DNA of 53,978 bases from Mycobacterium sp. shizuoka-1 (GTDB lineage: Bacteria; Actinomycetota; Actinomycetes; Mycobacteriales; Mycobacteriaceae): contig NZ_BEWG01000047.1 of assembly GCF_002723835.1 (NCBI RefSeq), positions 26,855 through 80,832 on the forward strand, given 5' to 3'. The notes under the pieces were generated by a model. The model was not told where the DNA came from and did not search any database. It was given only the letters and a program-made list of their open reading frames with translations. The position numbers and the translations under genes were made by a program. Below are positions 42,330-49,995 of this stretch, piece by piece; position 1 is the first letter of the stretch; every line of letters starts with the position of its first letter.

Positions 42330-42337
42330 GGTGCAAG
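42326..42337. promoter_or_regulatory. Second copy of the HxlR-linked 12-bp motif
   Basis: GCATGGTGCAAG overlaps the HxlR start codon and is identical to 41824–41835. The extended region has two CAAGT half-sites (42320–42324 and 42334–42338). Position over the start codon suits autorepression. Confidence 0.5.
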
Positions 42338-42361
42338 TTTAGGACGCGTTGTCTGGCTTAT

Positions 42362-42379
42362 TGAAAACCATTATCATTA
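42362..42379. promoter_or_regulatory. Zur box before the CobW gene
   Basis: TGAAAACCATTATCATTA lies 7 bp upstream of the CobW ATG. Its complement has TGATAATGGTTTTCA, which matches the actinobacterial Zur 7-1-7 pattern TGAAAATGATTTTCA at 13 of 15 positions. The gene would be repressed when zinc is plentiful. The same interval serves the divergent HxlR gene. Confidence 0.75.
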
Positions 42380-42385
42380 ACGCTC

Positions 42386-43531
42386 ATGTCCGCTCCCGCT
42401 GCTGAACTCGTCCCCGTCACCGTGCTGTCCGGCTTCCTCGGCGCCGGCAAGACCACCCTGCTCAACCACATCCTGGCCAACCGTGAAGGGCGCCGGGTGG
42501 CGGTGATCGTCAACGACATGAGCGAGGTCAACATCGACGCCGCGCTCATCGCCGGGCAAGGCCACCTGGATCGCACCGAGGAGAAACTCGTCGAACTCAC
42601 CAACGGCTGCATCTGCTGCACGTTGCGCGAGGATCTGGTCGCCGCCGTCGGCAATCTGGCCCGGCAGCGGCGCTTCGACCAGATCGTCATCGAATCCACC
42701 GGCATCTCCGAACCGATGCCGGTGGCCGCGACCTTCGGCTGGGAGTTCGACGACGGCTTCGCACTGAACACGTTGGCCCGGTTGGACACGCTGGTGACGG
42801 TGGTCGACGTGTCGACCTTCCTGCCGGAACTCGCCCGCGGTGAAGCGCTGGCCGAACGGGATCTCGCGGCCGCCGACGGCGATGCGCGCAACATCGCCGA
42901 CCTGCTGGTCGACCAGGTGGAGTTCGCCGACGTGATCCTGCTCAACAAGACCGACCTGGTCAGCGAGAAGACGACGGCGACCGTGGAAACGGTTGTGCGC
43001 CGGCTCAATCCGACCGCGCGCATCGAGCGCACCGCCAACGGCATCGTCGCCCTGGACACGGTCTTGGACACCGGGCTGTTCGATCCGGACCTGGCGGCGA
43101 ACGCCCCCGGCTGGGACGAGGAGATCGCCAACGGCCACACCCCCGAGACCGAGGAATACGGCATCGGCAGTCTCACCTTCCGCGCCGACCGCCCGTTTCA
43201 TCCGCAGCGTTTGGCTGCAGCGCTCGATCAGGTCCGAGGGTTGTTGCGCAGCAAGGGATTCTGCTGGATCGCCACCCGGCCCACCATTGCCGCCATCTGG
43301 TCGCAAGCCGGGCCCAACCTCGTCATCGAGCCGGCGCAGTTCTGGTCGAGCACCGACATCGAGCCCGGCCAGGAGATCGTGTTCATCGGCGTGCGCCTCG
43401 AGAAGAGCCGAGTGCACACGCTGCTGACGTCAGCCCTGCTCAGCGACGCCGAAATGGCCGGCGGCCCGCAGGAGTGGTTGACCTATCCCGACCCGCTGCC
43501 GGCGTGGTCGGTGACGCACACCCATCACTGA
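42386..43531 (+). CDS. CobW/COG0523 zinc-type metallochaperone GTPase
   Basis: This 381-residue protein has a G1 loop [11 protein letters not shown] (residues 16–26), the metal motif C75-I-C77-C78 (NGCICCTL), the ESTGISEP motif, NKTD as G4, and a CobW C-terminal domain beginning at about residue 260. The C-terminus HTHH adds metal ligands. Zinc-starvation members of this family deliver zinc to needy enzymes. A Zur-like box sits 7 bp before the ATG, which agrees. No cobalamin gene adjoins, so a zinc role is preferred over cobalt. Confidence 0.88.
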   Translation: MSAPAAELVPVTVLSGFLGAGKTTLLNHILANREGRRVAVIVNDMSEVNIDAALIAGQGHLDRTEEKLVELTNGCICCTLREDLVAAVGNLARQRRFDQIVIESTGISEPMPVAATFGWEFDDGFALNTLARLDTLVTVVDVSTFLPELARGEALAERDLAAADGDARNIADLLVDQVEFADVILLNKTDLVSEKTTATVETVVRRLNPTARIERTANGIVALDTVLDTGLFDPDLAANAPGWDEEIANGHTPETEEYGIGSLTFRADRPFHPQRLAAALDQVRGLLRSKGFCWIATRPTIAAIWSQAGPNLVIEPAQFWSSTDIEPGQEIVFIGVRLEKSRVHTLLTSALLSDAEMAGGPQEWLTYPDPLPAWSVTHTHH

Positions 43532-43547
43532 GCCTGAATTCGGCCAC

Positions 43548-43973
43548 TCAGTCCAGCTCGGCGAGCGCCTTGCGGGCGAGTTCCAATTCGGCTTCGAGTG
43601 CCGCCACCCTGGCGGCCTGCTCGCAGCGTGCCGCCTCGATCACCTCGTCGATCGGAGTGGCGAGATCCTCATGCAACTCCCGTGCCGCCCTGGAGACGGC
43701 CGCCGCGGCGACGGCGAGGTCGCGAGCAACATACGTGGTGCCGCGCTTGAGTTCCGCGCGCCATTCCCCATCGGCGGTGCCGATGACCGTCAGGGTGAGC
43801 TCAAGCGTCTTGGCTTTCCTGCCGGTCTTCTTGGCCGGGGCCTTCGGTTCCGACGCGGGTTCGGCCGATTCTGGCGACCCGGAAGCGGCTTCGGGCGCCG
43901 TAATCGGATGAAGAAACACGCCCGGCGATTCCGTCTCGGTGGACGGCGCGTGGGTGTCTACAGTCGTGGTCAC
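43548..43973 (-). CDS. Conserved-type hypothetical protein, possibly LexA-controlled
   Basis: This 141-residue protein has a disordered N-terminus rich in Pro, Ser and Glu, a basic KKTGRKAKT stretch, a beta part (LELTLTVIGTADGEWRAELKRGTTYVAR) and a C-terminal helix (EQAARVAALEAELELARKALAELD) likely to form a coiled coil. I cannot name its function; the basic part may bind DNA. GTG 43973 follows AGGAGG by 7 nt, a strong site, whereas frames further upstream are low-complexity. A LexA-like box lies 40 bp upstream, which suggests DNA-damage control. Confidence 0.72.
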   Translation of the reverse strand: MTTTVDTHAPSTETESPGVFLHPITAPEAASGSPESAEPASEPKAPAKKTGRKAKTLELTLTVIGTADGEWRAELKRGTTYVARDLAVAAAAVSRAARELHEDLATPIDEVIEAARCEQAARVAALEAELELARKALAELD

Positions 43974-44012
43974 GTCGATCTCCTCCTGAACATGGCTGGC
44001 AATCACATCCAG

Positions 44013-44028
44013 TAGAACATACGTTCGA
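44013..44028 (-). promoter_or_regulatory. LexA (SOS) box
   Basis: On the minus strand the site reads TCGAACGTATGTTCTA. It matches the mycobacterial LexA consensus TCGAAC-N4-GTTCGA at all but one fixed position. It is placed 40 bp before the GTG of the hypothetical gene at 43973, where a repressor would block transcription. Confidence 0.65.
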
Positions 44029-44080
44029 AGCGCGCAGTGTGTGCCCCGGCCTCGCGTGTCGCCACCGATTGAAGAACGGC

Positions 44081-44365
44081 TCAGCCGTGCGGTGCCTCGG
44101 AAATCTTGGTGTCTTCCTTGCCCATGGTCTGGCAATAGAGCGTGACCGAGGTCTTCGTCGCGGTGATCTCCAGATTCGTCGGATCCTGGCCGCTCTTGTC
44201 CTTGAGCATCTTGCTGACTTCGTCGTTCTGCTTCTTCTCGTCCTGAGTGACGAAGTCCTTGCACTTCGTGTCGCCGCCGGTGTTGACGACTTCCGAGGCC
44301 GAACAGCCGCTCAGGGCAACCGCCACGGCCGATGCTGCCAGGAGGGAAGGCACGATTCGCTTCAC
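44081..44365 (-). CDS. Small lipoprotein
   Basis: This 94-residue protein has a lipobox (AVALSGC) after a signal helix, so it should be lipid-anchored outside the membrane. The mature part has two further Cys (TKCKDF and TLYCQT) that could pair, with helices between them (FVTQDEKKQNDEVSKMLKDK). The spacing and CKDF…C pattern recall HdeA-like acid-stress chaperones, but this is only a resemblance. GTG 44365 follows AGAGG by 6–7 nt and is preferred over an ATG ten codons upstream. Confidence 0.72.
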   Translation of the reverse strand: MKRIVPSLLAASAVAVALSGCSASEVVNTGGDTKCKDFVTQDEKKQNDEVSKMLKDKSGQDPTNLEITATKTSVTLYCQTMGKEDTKISEAPHG

Positions 44366-44439
44366 TGAGAACCTCTTTCGCTTGGGAAACAGCACGCAGT
44401 TAATTCACAGAATCGCGCAATTCGAAACCAACGACGCTC

Positions 44440-45795
44440 TCACACCCCGCGGTGCGTCATGCTCGCGTTCGCCGTCGGCTGCGGAATCCGCAACCGTGAC
44501 ACCGTGATCCGAGCACCCCGTCTCGGCGTCAAGATCACGTGTTTGACCTGCTGCCGTTCGCCGCGGGCCGTGGTCGTCACCAACTCGGTGCGGCGCAACA
44601 CCTCGCGCAACACCACCCGCATCTCGGCCATCGCGAACGTCGCTCCCAGGCACCGGCGCGCCCCACCGCCGAACGGCAGCCACGTCGTGGGGCTCAGCGA
44701 CGCGCCCACCATGCGGTCGGGGTCGAAGCGATCGGCATCCGGATAGATCCGGTCATCGGAGTGCACCAGCCCGACCCCGGGCACCACCATCACGCCCGCA
44801 GGCAGCTGGTAGCCGGCGATCTCCACCGGCCGGGTCAGCAACCGGCCGACGTCGAACACCACCGGCCGGTTGCGCAGCGTCTCCTTGGCGACCGCATCCA
44901 GGTACTCGTCGTCGCCCGCTTCCGCGGCTCGCACCGCTTTGGCCAGCACCGCGGGATGGCGGGTCAGCCGTTCCAGCGCCCACGACAGCCCGGTGGCGGT
45001 GGTGTCGTGGCCGGCGACCAGCAGTGTCATCAGCTGGTCGCGCAGTTCGGCGTCGGTCATCGTGCGGCCGTCCTGGTCAGCGGCGCGCACCAGCATGGCC
45101 AGCGCGTCGGTGCGCGTCGCCAGCTCCGGATCGGCACGGCGTTCGGCGATCTCGGCGTACAGCAGGCGGTCGGCGTCCTCGATGCGCCGGCGCACCTCGC
45201 GCCACGGCAGCCGCCGCTGCAGGCCGGGCGTCCCGATCGCCAGCAGCTGGAACGCCGAGAGGTTCAGCAGCCGCGGCAGCACCTCGCGCAACGCCGCCAG
45301 CCGCTGGGGATCGCTCGCGCCGATCACCAGTCGCAGGATGACCTCCAGGGTGATCTGCGACATCTTCGGCGCCACCGGGAACGGCGTGCCGACCGGCCAG
45401 TCGGCGATGTTGGCTGCGGCGATCTCGGCCATCACGTCGGTCTGGCGGGCCACCGCGTCGCGGTGGAACGGCTCGAGCATCAGCCGCCGGCGGTCGCGGT
45501 GCACATCTTCGTCGATCACCAACACCGACTCCGGCCCCAGCAGTCCGGTTAGCACCGAATTCGCTTCGCCTGCATGGAAAGTCTTGGCGTCGCCGGCGAA
45601 GACCTGCTTGATGTCCGCCGGATCGTCCAGATAGACCAGGGTGCCCATCTTGGCGATGTCGAGGGTGAAGATGCGACCGTAGCGACGCCGGCAGGCCGAC
45701 ACGAAGTGCGGCCAGTAGCGCAGCATCAGGGTGGCTTGGATGACCGGCGGCAGCGGTGGCCCCGGCGGCAGCGCCGGCGACGGCTTATTAGACAC
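44440..45795 (-). CDS. Cytochrome P450, CYP135/137/138-like
   Basis: This 451-residue P450 has the proline-rich start [13 protein letters not shown], the I-helix AGHDTTATGLSW, the ExxR in AKETLRNRP and the heme loop FGGGARRCLGATFAMAEM with ligand Cys382. The layout is that of the mycobacterial CYP135/137/138 group, whose substrates are unknown. GTG 45795 has TATACT (minus strand, at 45802–45807) 6 bp upstream, so the transcript is likely leaderless. It diverges from the GAF–PP2C gene. A GC-rich dyad (GACGCCCC/GGGGCGCC, 45815–45830) sits between the two starts. Confidence 0.9.
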   Translation of the reverse strand: MSNKPSPALPPGPPLPPVIQATLMLRYWPHFVSACRRRYGRIFTLDIAKMGTLVYLDDPADIKQVFAGDAKTFHAGEANSVLTGLLGPESVLVIDEDVHRDRRRLMLEPFHRDAVARQTDVMAEIAAANIADWPVGTPFPVAPKMSQITLEVILRLVIGASDPQRLAALREVLPRLLNLSAFQLLAIGTPGLQRRLPWREVRRRIEDADRLLYAEIAERRADPELATRTDALAMLVRAADQDGRTMTDAELRDQLMTLLVAGHDTTATGLSWALERLTRHPAVLAKAVRAAEAGDDEYLDAVAKETLRNRPVVFDVGRLLTRPVEIAGYQLPAGVMVVPGVGLVHSDDRIYPDADRFDPDRMVGASLSPTTWLPFGGGARRCLGATFAMAEMRVVLREVLRRTELVTTTARGERQQVKHVILTPRRGARITVSRLRIPQPTANASMTHRGV

Positions 45796-45913
45796 GAGTC
45801 CAGTATAGGAACCGGACGCCCCGGGGCGCCCGGATTGCCGAAATTGACGCGTGGCCACGAAAAGCCCGAACCGCGTAGGGTTGAAAGATCAACGAACCAG
45901 ACGGCGGAAAGCC

Positions 45914-47227
45914 ATGGTGAGCACCCAGTTTTGCATCCGGACTGCCGAAACCGACGAGAACGAACGTCTGCAGGCGCTGCACCGCTACGCCATCCTCGAC
46001 ACCCCGCCCGACGACGCGTTCAACCGCATCACGCGGGTGGCCGCCCGCGCGCTGGGCAAGCCCGTCGCCGCGATCAGTTTCGTCGACCGCGACCGCGTCT
46101 GGTTCAAGGCGATCCATGGCGCCCAGGGCCCGCATGAAATCCCCCGGGAGGCCGGGCTGTGCGCGCTGGCGATCAGCGACAGCCGCACCTACCTGGTGCG
46201 CGACACCGCCGCGGATCCCTATCTGTCCCAAAATGGGAGCGCTCCAGCCGTATTCGGGGTGCGCTTCTATGCTGCGGCGCCGATCACCACGGCCGACGGC
46301 CACCAGCTGGGCACCGTCAGCGTCCTCGACACCGTGCCGGGTGACGTCACCGCCGACCAGCTAGCCATCCTGGAAGATCTCGCCGCGATCGTGATGACCG
46401 AACTCGAACTGCGGCTCTCGGCGCTGACCACCGTGCGCGCCGAGCGGGAACTGCGGGAGAACGCCGAACGCAACGAAGCCACCACGCTGGAGTACGCGAC
46501 GGTGCTGCAGCGGGCGTTGCTGCCGTCGGCCCTGCCCCAGATCCCGGGGCTGTCGATGGCCGCGCACTACCACCCGGCCGCCTCCGGACAGGTCGGCGGC
46601 GACTTCTACGACGTGTTCGGCGTGGCCCCCGACCGGTGGGCCTTCTTCCTGGGCGATGTCGAGGGCCACGGCGCCCCCGCGGCGGCGGTCACCGCGCTGG
46701 TGCGGCACACCCTGCGCGCAGCGGCGCTGCATCATGACGACGCCACCGCCGGACTGCACGAACTCAACACGGCCCTCATCAGCGACCCGGGGGAGCGCCG
46801 GTTCTGCACGGTGCTGTCGGGCACGTTGCAGCCCGAGGAGGCCGGCTTCCACGTCACCCTGGCCACCGGGGGACACCTGCCGGCCTTGCTACTCGACCCC
46901 GAGGCCGGCTCCATCCGCCCGGTCCGGTCGTCGGGCGGCATGCTGATCGGCGCCGTCGCCGACGCCACTTTCGAGGCGTGCGAGATGTTGCTGGGCCCCG
47001 GCCAGACCCTGTTGCTCTACACCGACGGCATCGTCGAAGCCCGCCCCGACGGCACCACCACGTTCGGCGAATCGGCGCTGCGCCTGTTCCTGTCCGAGCG
47101 GGCCGGATTGCCCGCCACCGCGCTGATCGCTGAACTGGCCGAACTGGCCGCTACGCTGCGGCCCGACGACGATGTCGCGTTCCTGGCGTTGACCGTCGCT
47201 GCCGCACCCGCAGGCGAAGTAGGTTAG
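45914..47227 (+). CDS. GAF–PP2C (RsbU-like) serine phosphatase
   Basis: This 437-residue protein has an N-terminal GAF domain (~10–175; LQALHRYAILDTPPDDAFNRI is the usual opening), a short linker helix and a SpoIIE/PP2C domain (~205–435). The metal-binding motifs are GGDFYDVF (Asp230), LGDVEGHG, ATGGHLPALL, LLYTDGIVEA and PDDDVAFL. It should dephosphorylate a STAS antagonist, and the next gene encodes one. The GAF domain would sense a small ligand or redox state. ATG 45914 follows GGCGGAAAG. The gene heads a phosphatase–antagonist–kinase set. Confidence 0.9.
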   Translation: MVSTQFCIRTAETDENERLQALHRYAILDTPPDDAFNRITRVAARALGKPVAAISFVDRDRVWFKAIHGAQGPHEIPREAGLCALAISDSRTYLVRDTAADPYLSQNGSAPAVFGVRFYAAAPITTADGHQLGTVSVLDTVPGDVTADQLAILEDLAAIVMTELELRLSALTTVRAERELRENAERNEATTLEYATVLQRALLPSALPQIPGLSMAAHYHPAASGQVGGDFYDVFGVAPDRWAFFLGDVEGHGAPAAAVTALVRHTLRAAALHHDDATAGLHELNTALISDPGERRFCTVLSGTLQPEEAGFHVTLATGGHLPALLLDPEAGSIRPVRSSGGMLIGAVADATFEACEMLLGPGQTLLLYTDGIVEARPDGTTTFGESALRLFLSERAGLPATALIAELAELAATLRPDDDVAFLALTVAAAPAGEVG

Positions 47228-47240
47228 CCTGGAGCGGTCA

Positions 47241-47259
47241 GTCCGGTAATTTTTCGGAC
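47241..47259 (+). terminator. Hairpin after the GAF–PP2C gene
   Basis: GTCCG and CGGAC pair around a 9-nt AT-rich loop (GTAATTTTT), with a further CGGTC/GACCG pairing outside. There is no T-run after the stem, so it may only weaken read-through into the STAS gene. Confidence 0.35.
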
Positions 47260-47385
47260 ACCGACCGTGCACCGCAAGAAGACCGGTGTGCAACTGCTAC
47301 TACGTTCTTGCCAGGTTCAGACAGCAGCCTCGCAGATACGGGTATTCGCGAGAGCGCCGTCTGGCGCGCGCTAGTGAGGTGAATT

Positions 47386-47775
47386 TTGGACGAGCAAGCC
47401 ACTGCCGCCACCGGCACGACGACCGCCGCGAACACCGGGTGCGTGATCACCGAAGAGTGGTTCGGGCGCACAGTCGTCATCTCGGCAGCCGGCGTGGTGG
47501 ACATGCTGACGTCACCGCAACTGGAGACCAGCATCGCCACCTCGCTGACAAAGAATCCGGCCAACATCATCGTCGACATGACCGACGTCGACTTCCTGGC
47601 TTCGGCGGGAATGGGCGTTCTGGTCGCGGCCCGCGACAAGGCCCCCGCAGAGGTCGGCTTCGGCGTCGTGGCCAGCGGGCCCGCGACGAGCCGGCCGCTC
47701 AAATTGGTCGGTCTGGCCGACATCATCGGTCTCTACGCCACACTGGAAGAGGCGCGCACCGCATTGGGTGAGTAA
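47386..47775 (+). CDS. STAS-domain anti-sigma factor antagonist
   Basis: This 129-residue protein is a single STAS domain with the phosphorylation motif VDFLASAGMGVLVAA (target Ser73). It has a short N-terminal extension of ~15 residues. The TTG start at 47386 is supported by GTGAGGTGA just upstream. It sits between the PP2C gene (158 bp upstream) and the RsbW-like kinase gene (30 bp downstream), which makes it the natural substrate of both. Confidence 0.86.
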   Translation: MDEQATAATGTTTAANTGCVITEEWFGRTVVISAAGVVDMLTSPQLETSIATSLTKNPANIIVDMTDVDFLASAGMGVLVAARDKAPAEVGFGVVASGPATSRPLKLVGLADIIGLYATLEEARTALGE

Positions 47776-47793
47776 TTCTCGGAAGTTGGGTAT
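47766..47793 (+). promoter_or_regulatory. Possible SigF-type promoter of the RsbW-like gene
   Basis: GGGTAT (47788–47793) matches the SigF -10 element exactly. GGGTG (47766–47770) is a weak -35, with the usual 17-bp spacing. If real, the kinase gene would be under a sigma factor it may itself inhibit. The -35 part is poor. Confidence 0.3.
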
Positions 47794-47805
47794 AAGAGCT
47801 TTGCC

Positions 47806-48279
47806 ATGACGACACCGAGTTACCCACGCTCCGCAGCCGGCGGTGACCGTTTCAGCCGTAATGATGTCGTCGCTGATGCGCACAACGCAGCCAGGGTCCG
47901 CGATGAATTCGCGACCTGGCTGCGGGCGTGCGGAGATCTGGACAAGGTTCGGTTCAGCGATGTCGTCCTCGCGGTCAACGAAGCGCTCGCCAATACCGCC
48001 GAATTCGCCTACCTCCAGAACGGCGGTCACGGCACCATCGATGTCGAAGCCGTCCTCGACGCGGGCAACCTGACCGTCACGATCGCCGATCAGGGTTGCT
48101 GGCGCGAATCCACGCCCGCCACGCAGAGTCGGTCCCGCGGGCGGGGCATCCCGCTGATGCGCGCGCTCGCCGACGACGTCACGATCGACGCCTCCGCCCT
48201 GGGCACCACGGTTTGCCTGCGGTTCGACAACTTCCTTCCCGCCCGCACCGATGACGACGCCGACGCGAAAGTCGGCTGA
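47806..48279 (+). CDS. RsbW-like anti-sigma factor serine kinase
   Basis: This 157-residue protein is a GHKL-type ATPase with N-box residues Glu59 and Asn63 (VNEALANTAEFAY), the G1 box IADQGCW and the G2 box SRGRGIPLMRAL. It lacks a histidine kinase dimerisation domain, so it is a serine kinase of the RsbW/SpoIIAB type that would phosphorylate the STAS neighbour and bind a sigma factor. No sigma gene lies near. ATG 47806 is the start. Its stop abuts the stop of the convergent DUF35 gene. Confidence 0.88.
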   Translation: MTTPSYPRSAAGGDRFSRNDVVADAHNAARVRDEFATWLRACGDLDKVRFSDVVLAVNEALANTAEFAYLQNGGHGTIDVEAVLDAGNLTVTIADQGCWRESTPATQSRSRGRGIPLMRALADDVTIDASALGTTVCLRFDNFLPARTDDDADAKVG

Positions 48280-48690
48280 TCAGGCCGGCTGATACCGCAG
48301 CATGGTGACTCCCGAGTCGGGGTAGTCGAAGAACACCGGCGCCAGCCGCATTCCGACCGCAAGTTCGTCGGGCTGTGCATTGACGATCTCGGTGGAGAAT
48401 CGCGGCCCTTCGTCCCACTGCACGACGGCGAGCAGTTGCGGTACGTCCCCGGCGAAATGTGGCGCCACCGGCCGGTAGGCCACCGTGTAGGTGTACAGCG
48501 AGGCCGCCCCGGAGATCTCTCGCCATTCCAGGTCGTCAGCCAGGGTGCCCGGGGCCAGCACCCGCGGATAGAACACGTAGCACTGCGCCGATGGCGAGTA
48601 TTGGATGCGAATCTTGTGCTCGGCCAGCGCATCCCAGAAGGGTTGGGTGGTCGGTGTGGGGATCGGCATCGGCTTGGCGAGATCGGCCAT
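48280..48690 (-). CDS. DUF35 OB-fold protein (ChsH2-tail-like)
   Basis: This 136-residue protein has the DUF35 layout: an N-terminal helix with PFWDALAEHKIRIQYS, a rubredoxin-like zinc ribbon place, then an OB fold (LYTYTVAYRPV, PQLLAVVQWDEGPRFSTEIV, VGMRLAPVFFD). Only one of the usual four ribbon Cys remains (SAQCYVFYPR), so it should not bind zinc. Known DUF35 partners bind thiolase-like aldolases such as Ltp2. The adjacent upstream gene is exactly such a protein, 2 bp away, so the two likely form one enzyme. Confidence 0.82.
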   Translation of the reverse strand: MADLAKPMPIPTPTTQPFWDALAEHKIRIQYSPSAQCYVFYPRVLAPGTLADDLEWREISGAASLYTYTVAYRPVAPHFAGDVPQLLAVVQWDEGPRFSTEIVNAQPDELAVGMRLAPVFFDYPDSGVTMLRYQPA

Positions 48691-48692
48691 GA

Positions 48693-49898
48693 CTAGTCGC
48701 CTTCCAGGACGAGGGTGGTCTGCTCGCTGAGGATGCCGCCGTTGCCGGAGACGAATGCCCGGTTGCAGTCGGCCACCTGGGTGGCGCCCGAGCGGCCCAT
48801 GATCTGGCGGGTGGCGTCGCAGACGTGGTGCATGCCGCCCGCGGTCCCGGCTTGTCCGTAGCCCAGCTGCCCGCCGGCGGTGTTCATCGGGAAGTCGCCG
48901 CGGAAGGTCAGGTCATGTTCGGCGACGAACTGCAGCCCCTTGCCCTTCTGGCAGAACCCGGCGTCTTCGAGGCTGAGCAGCACGGTGATCGTGTAGCAGT
49001 CGTAGAGCGACACCATGTCCATGTCGGCCGGGGTCAATCCGGCCATCGTGAACGCTGATGCGGCGGCCTTGATCATCGGTGTCTGCAGCAACTCGTGGGC
49101 GTAGGTCGGGGTCTTGTAGGGCACCCGTTCGCCGAATCCCTTGACCCACACCGGCCGATTGGCGCTGCGGCGGGCCAGGTCGGCGTTTGCGACCAGCACC
49201 GCCGCGCCGCCCATCACCGGCATCACGATCTCCAGCATGTGCAGCGGGGCGGCGATGAGCGGGCTGTTCACCACGTCGTCGACGGTGATCGGGGTGTCGT
49301 GGAAGATCGCGCCGGGCGTGTGATTGGCATTGACCCGCTGATCGACGCTGATCTTGGCCATCGTGCGCTCGTCGTAGCCGTAGGTGGCGCCGTAGAGCGT
49401 GGCCACCTGACCGTAGGGACCGTTCTGGCCCAGATTGCCGTAGGGGATCTCGAATTCGGCTTGCGGTGAGCCGTACCGGTTGCTCGATGCACCGAAATAC
49501 ATGAGCTCGGTGATGTCCAACGGCTTCTGCGCGCTGACCGGGGTCATCGGCGTCGCGGGGATCACGCACAGCACCGCGTTGCACAGACCCAGCTCGATCG
49601 CCGCCGCTGCCCGCCACACCATGGCCGCCGCGCTGGCCCCGCCGAGATCGACCATTTCAGCGAAATTGGCTTTGATGCCCAGGTATTCGATCACCGTGGA
49701 CGGCACGAAGATCTGCGATTCCTGCAGATGCGTGGTGCAGATGCCATCGACATCGCCGGCCGAGAGTCCGGCGTCGGCCAGGGTCGCCGCCGCCAGCCGG
49801 GCCCACTGCTCGAGGGTGAACTCCAATGGTCCGGTCGGCCGCTTGGTGGAGGGAAGTTCGGTATAGCCGACGATCGCGGCCTCTCCGCGAAGACCCAT
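48693..49898 (-). CDS. Thiolase-fold lipid-transfer/aldolase protein, Ltp2-like
   Basis: This 401-residue protein has the thiolase fold. The C-terminal motif reads NTAGGQLGYGQAGTAGGMHHV, where classical thiolases carry GHP; the GQAG form is that of the Ltp2 group, which splits steroid side-chain beta-hydroxyacyl-CoAs by retro-aldol reaction with a DUF35 partner. The motif SLYDCYTITVLLSLE supplies a candidate catalytic Tyr. The DUF35 gene follows 2 bp downstream. ATG 49898 follows AAGGGCGGCGG. It is divergent from an SDR operon with a 97-bp shared promoter region. Confidence 0.82.
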   Translation of the reverse strand: MGLRGEAAIVGYTELPSTKRPTGPLEFTLEQWARLAAATLADAGLSAGDVDGICTTHLQESQIFVPSTVIEYLGIKANFAEMVDLGGASAAAMVWRAAAAIELGLCNAVLCVIPATPMTPVSAQKPLDITELMYFGASSNRYGSPQAEFEIPYGNLGQNGPYGQVATLYGATYGYDERTMAKISVDQRVNANHTPGAIFHDTPITVDDVVNSPLIAAPLHMLEIVMPVMGGAAVLVANADLARRSANRPVWVKGFGERVPYKTPTYAHELLQTPMIKAAASAFTMAGLTPADMDMVSLYDCYTITVLLSLEDAGFCQKGKGLQFVAEHDLTFRGDFPMNTAGGQLGYGQAGTAGGMHHVCDATRQIMGRSGATQVADCNRAFVSGNGGILSEQTTLVLEGD

Positions 49899-49932
49899 GC
49901 CGCCGCCCTTCGTCAAGTCATTGCCCAAGAAC

Positions 49933-49963
49933 ATTGAGCATGTAATCATATTGAACGCTTAAT
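49933..49963. promoter_or_regulatory. Candidate TetR operator in the divergent promoter
   Basis: ATTGAGC (49933–49939) and GCTTAAT (49957–49963) are near-complementary arms (6 of 7) around an AT-rich 17-bp spacer. They sit between the Ltp2-like and SDR starts. A TetR gene closes the SDR operon, so it may act here. The match is modest. Confidence 0.4.
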
Positions 49964-49995
49964 GAAAATCCGCGAGCAGGGAGAGGTAGCTCACA

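Noticed and set aside
47314..47345. SigF promoter before the second STAS gene (GGTTC … GGGTAT)
   Set aside because: The -10 hexamer is good, but the spacing to GGTTC is 21 bp, beyond the usual 15–17, so I did not call it.
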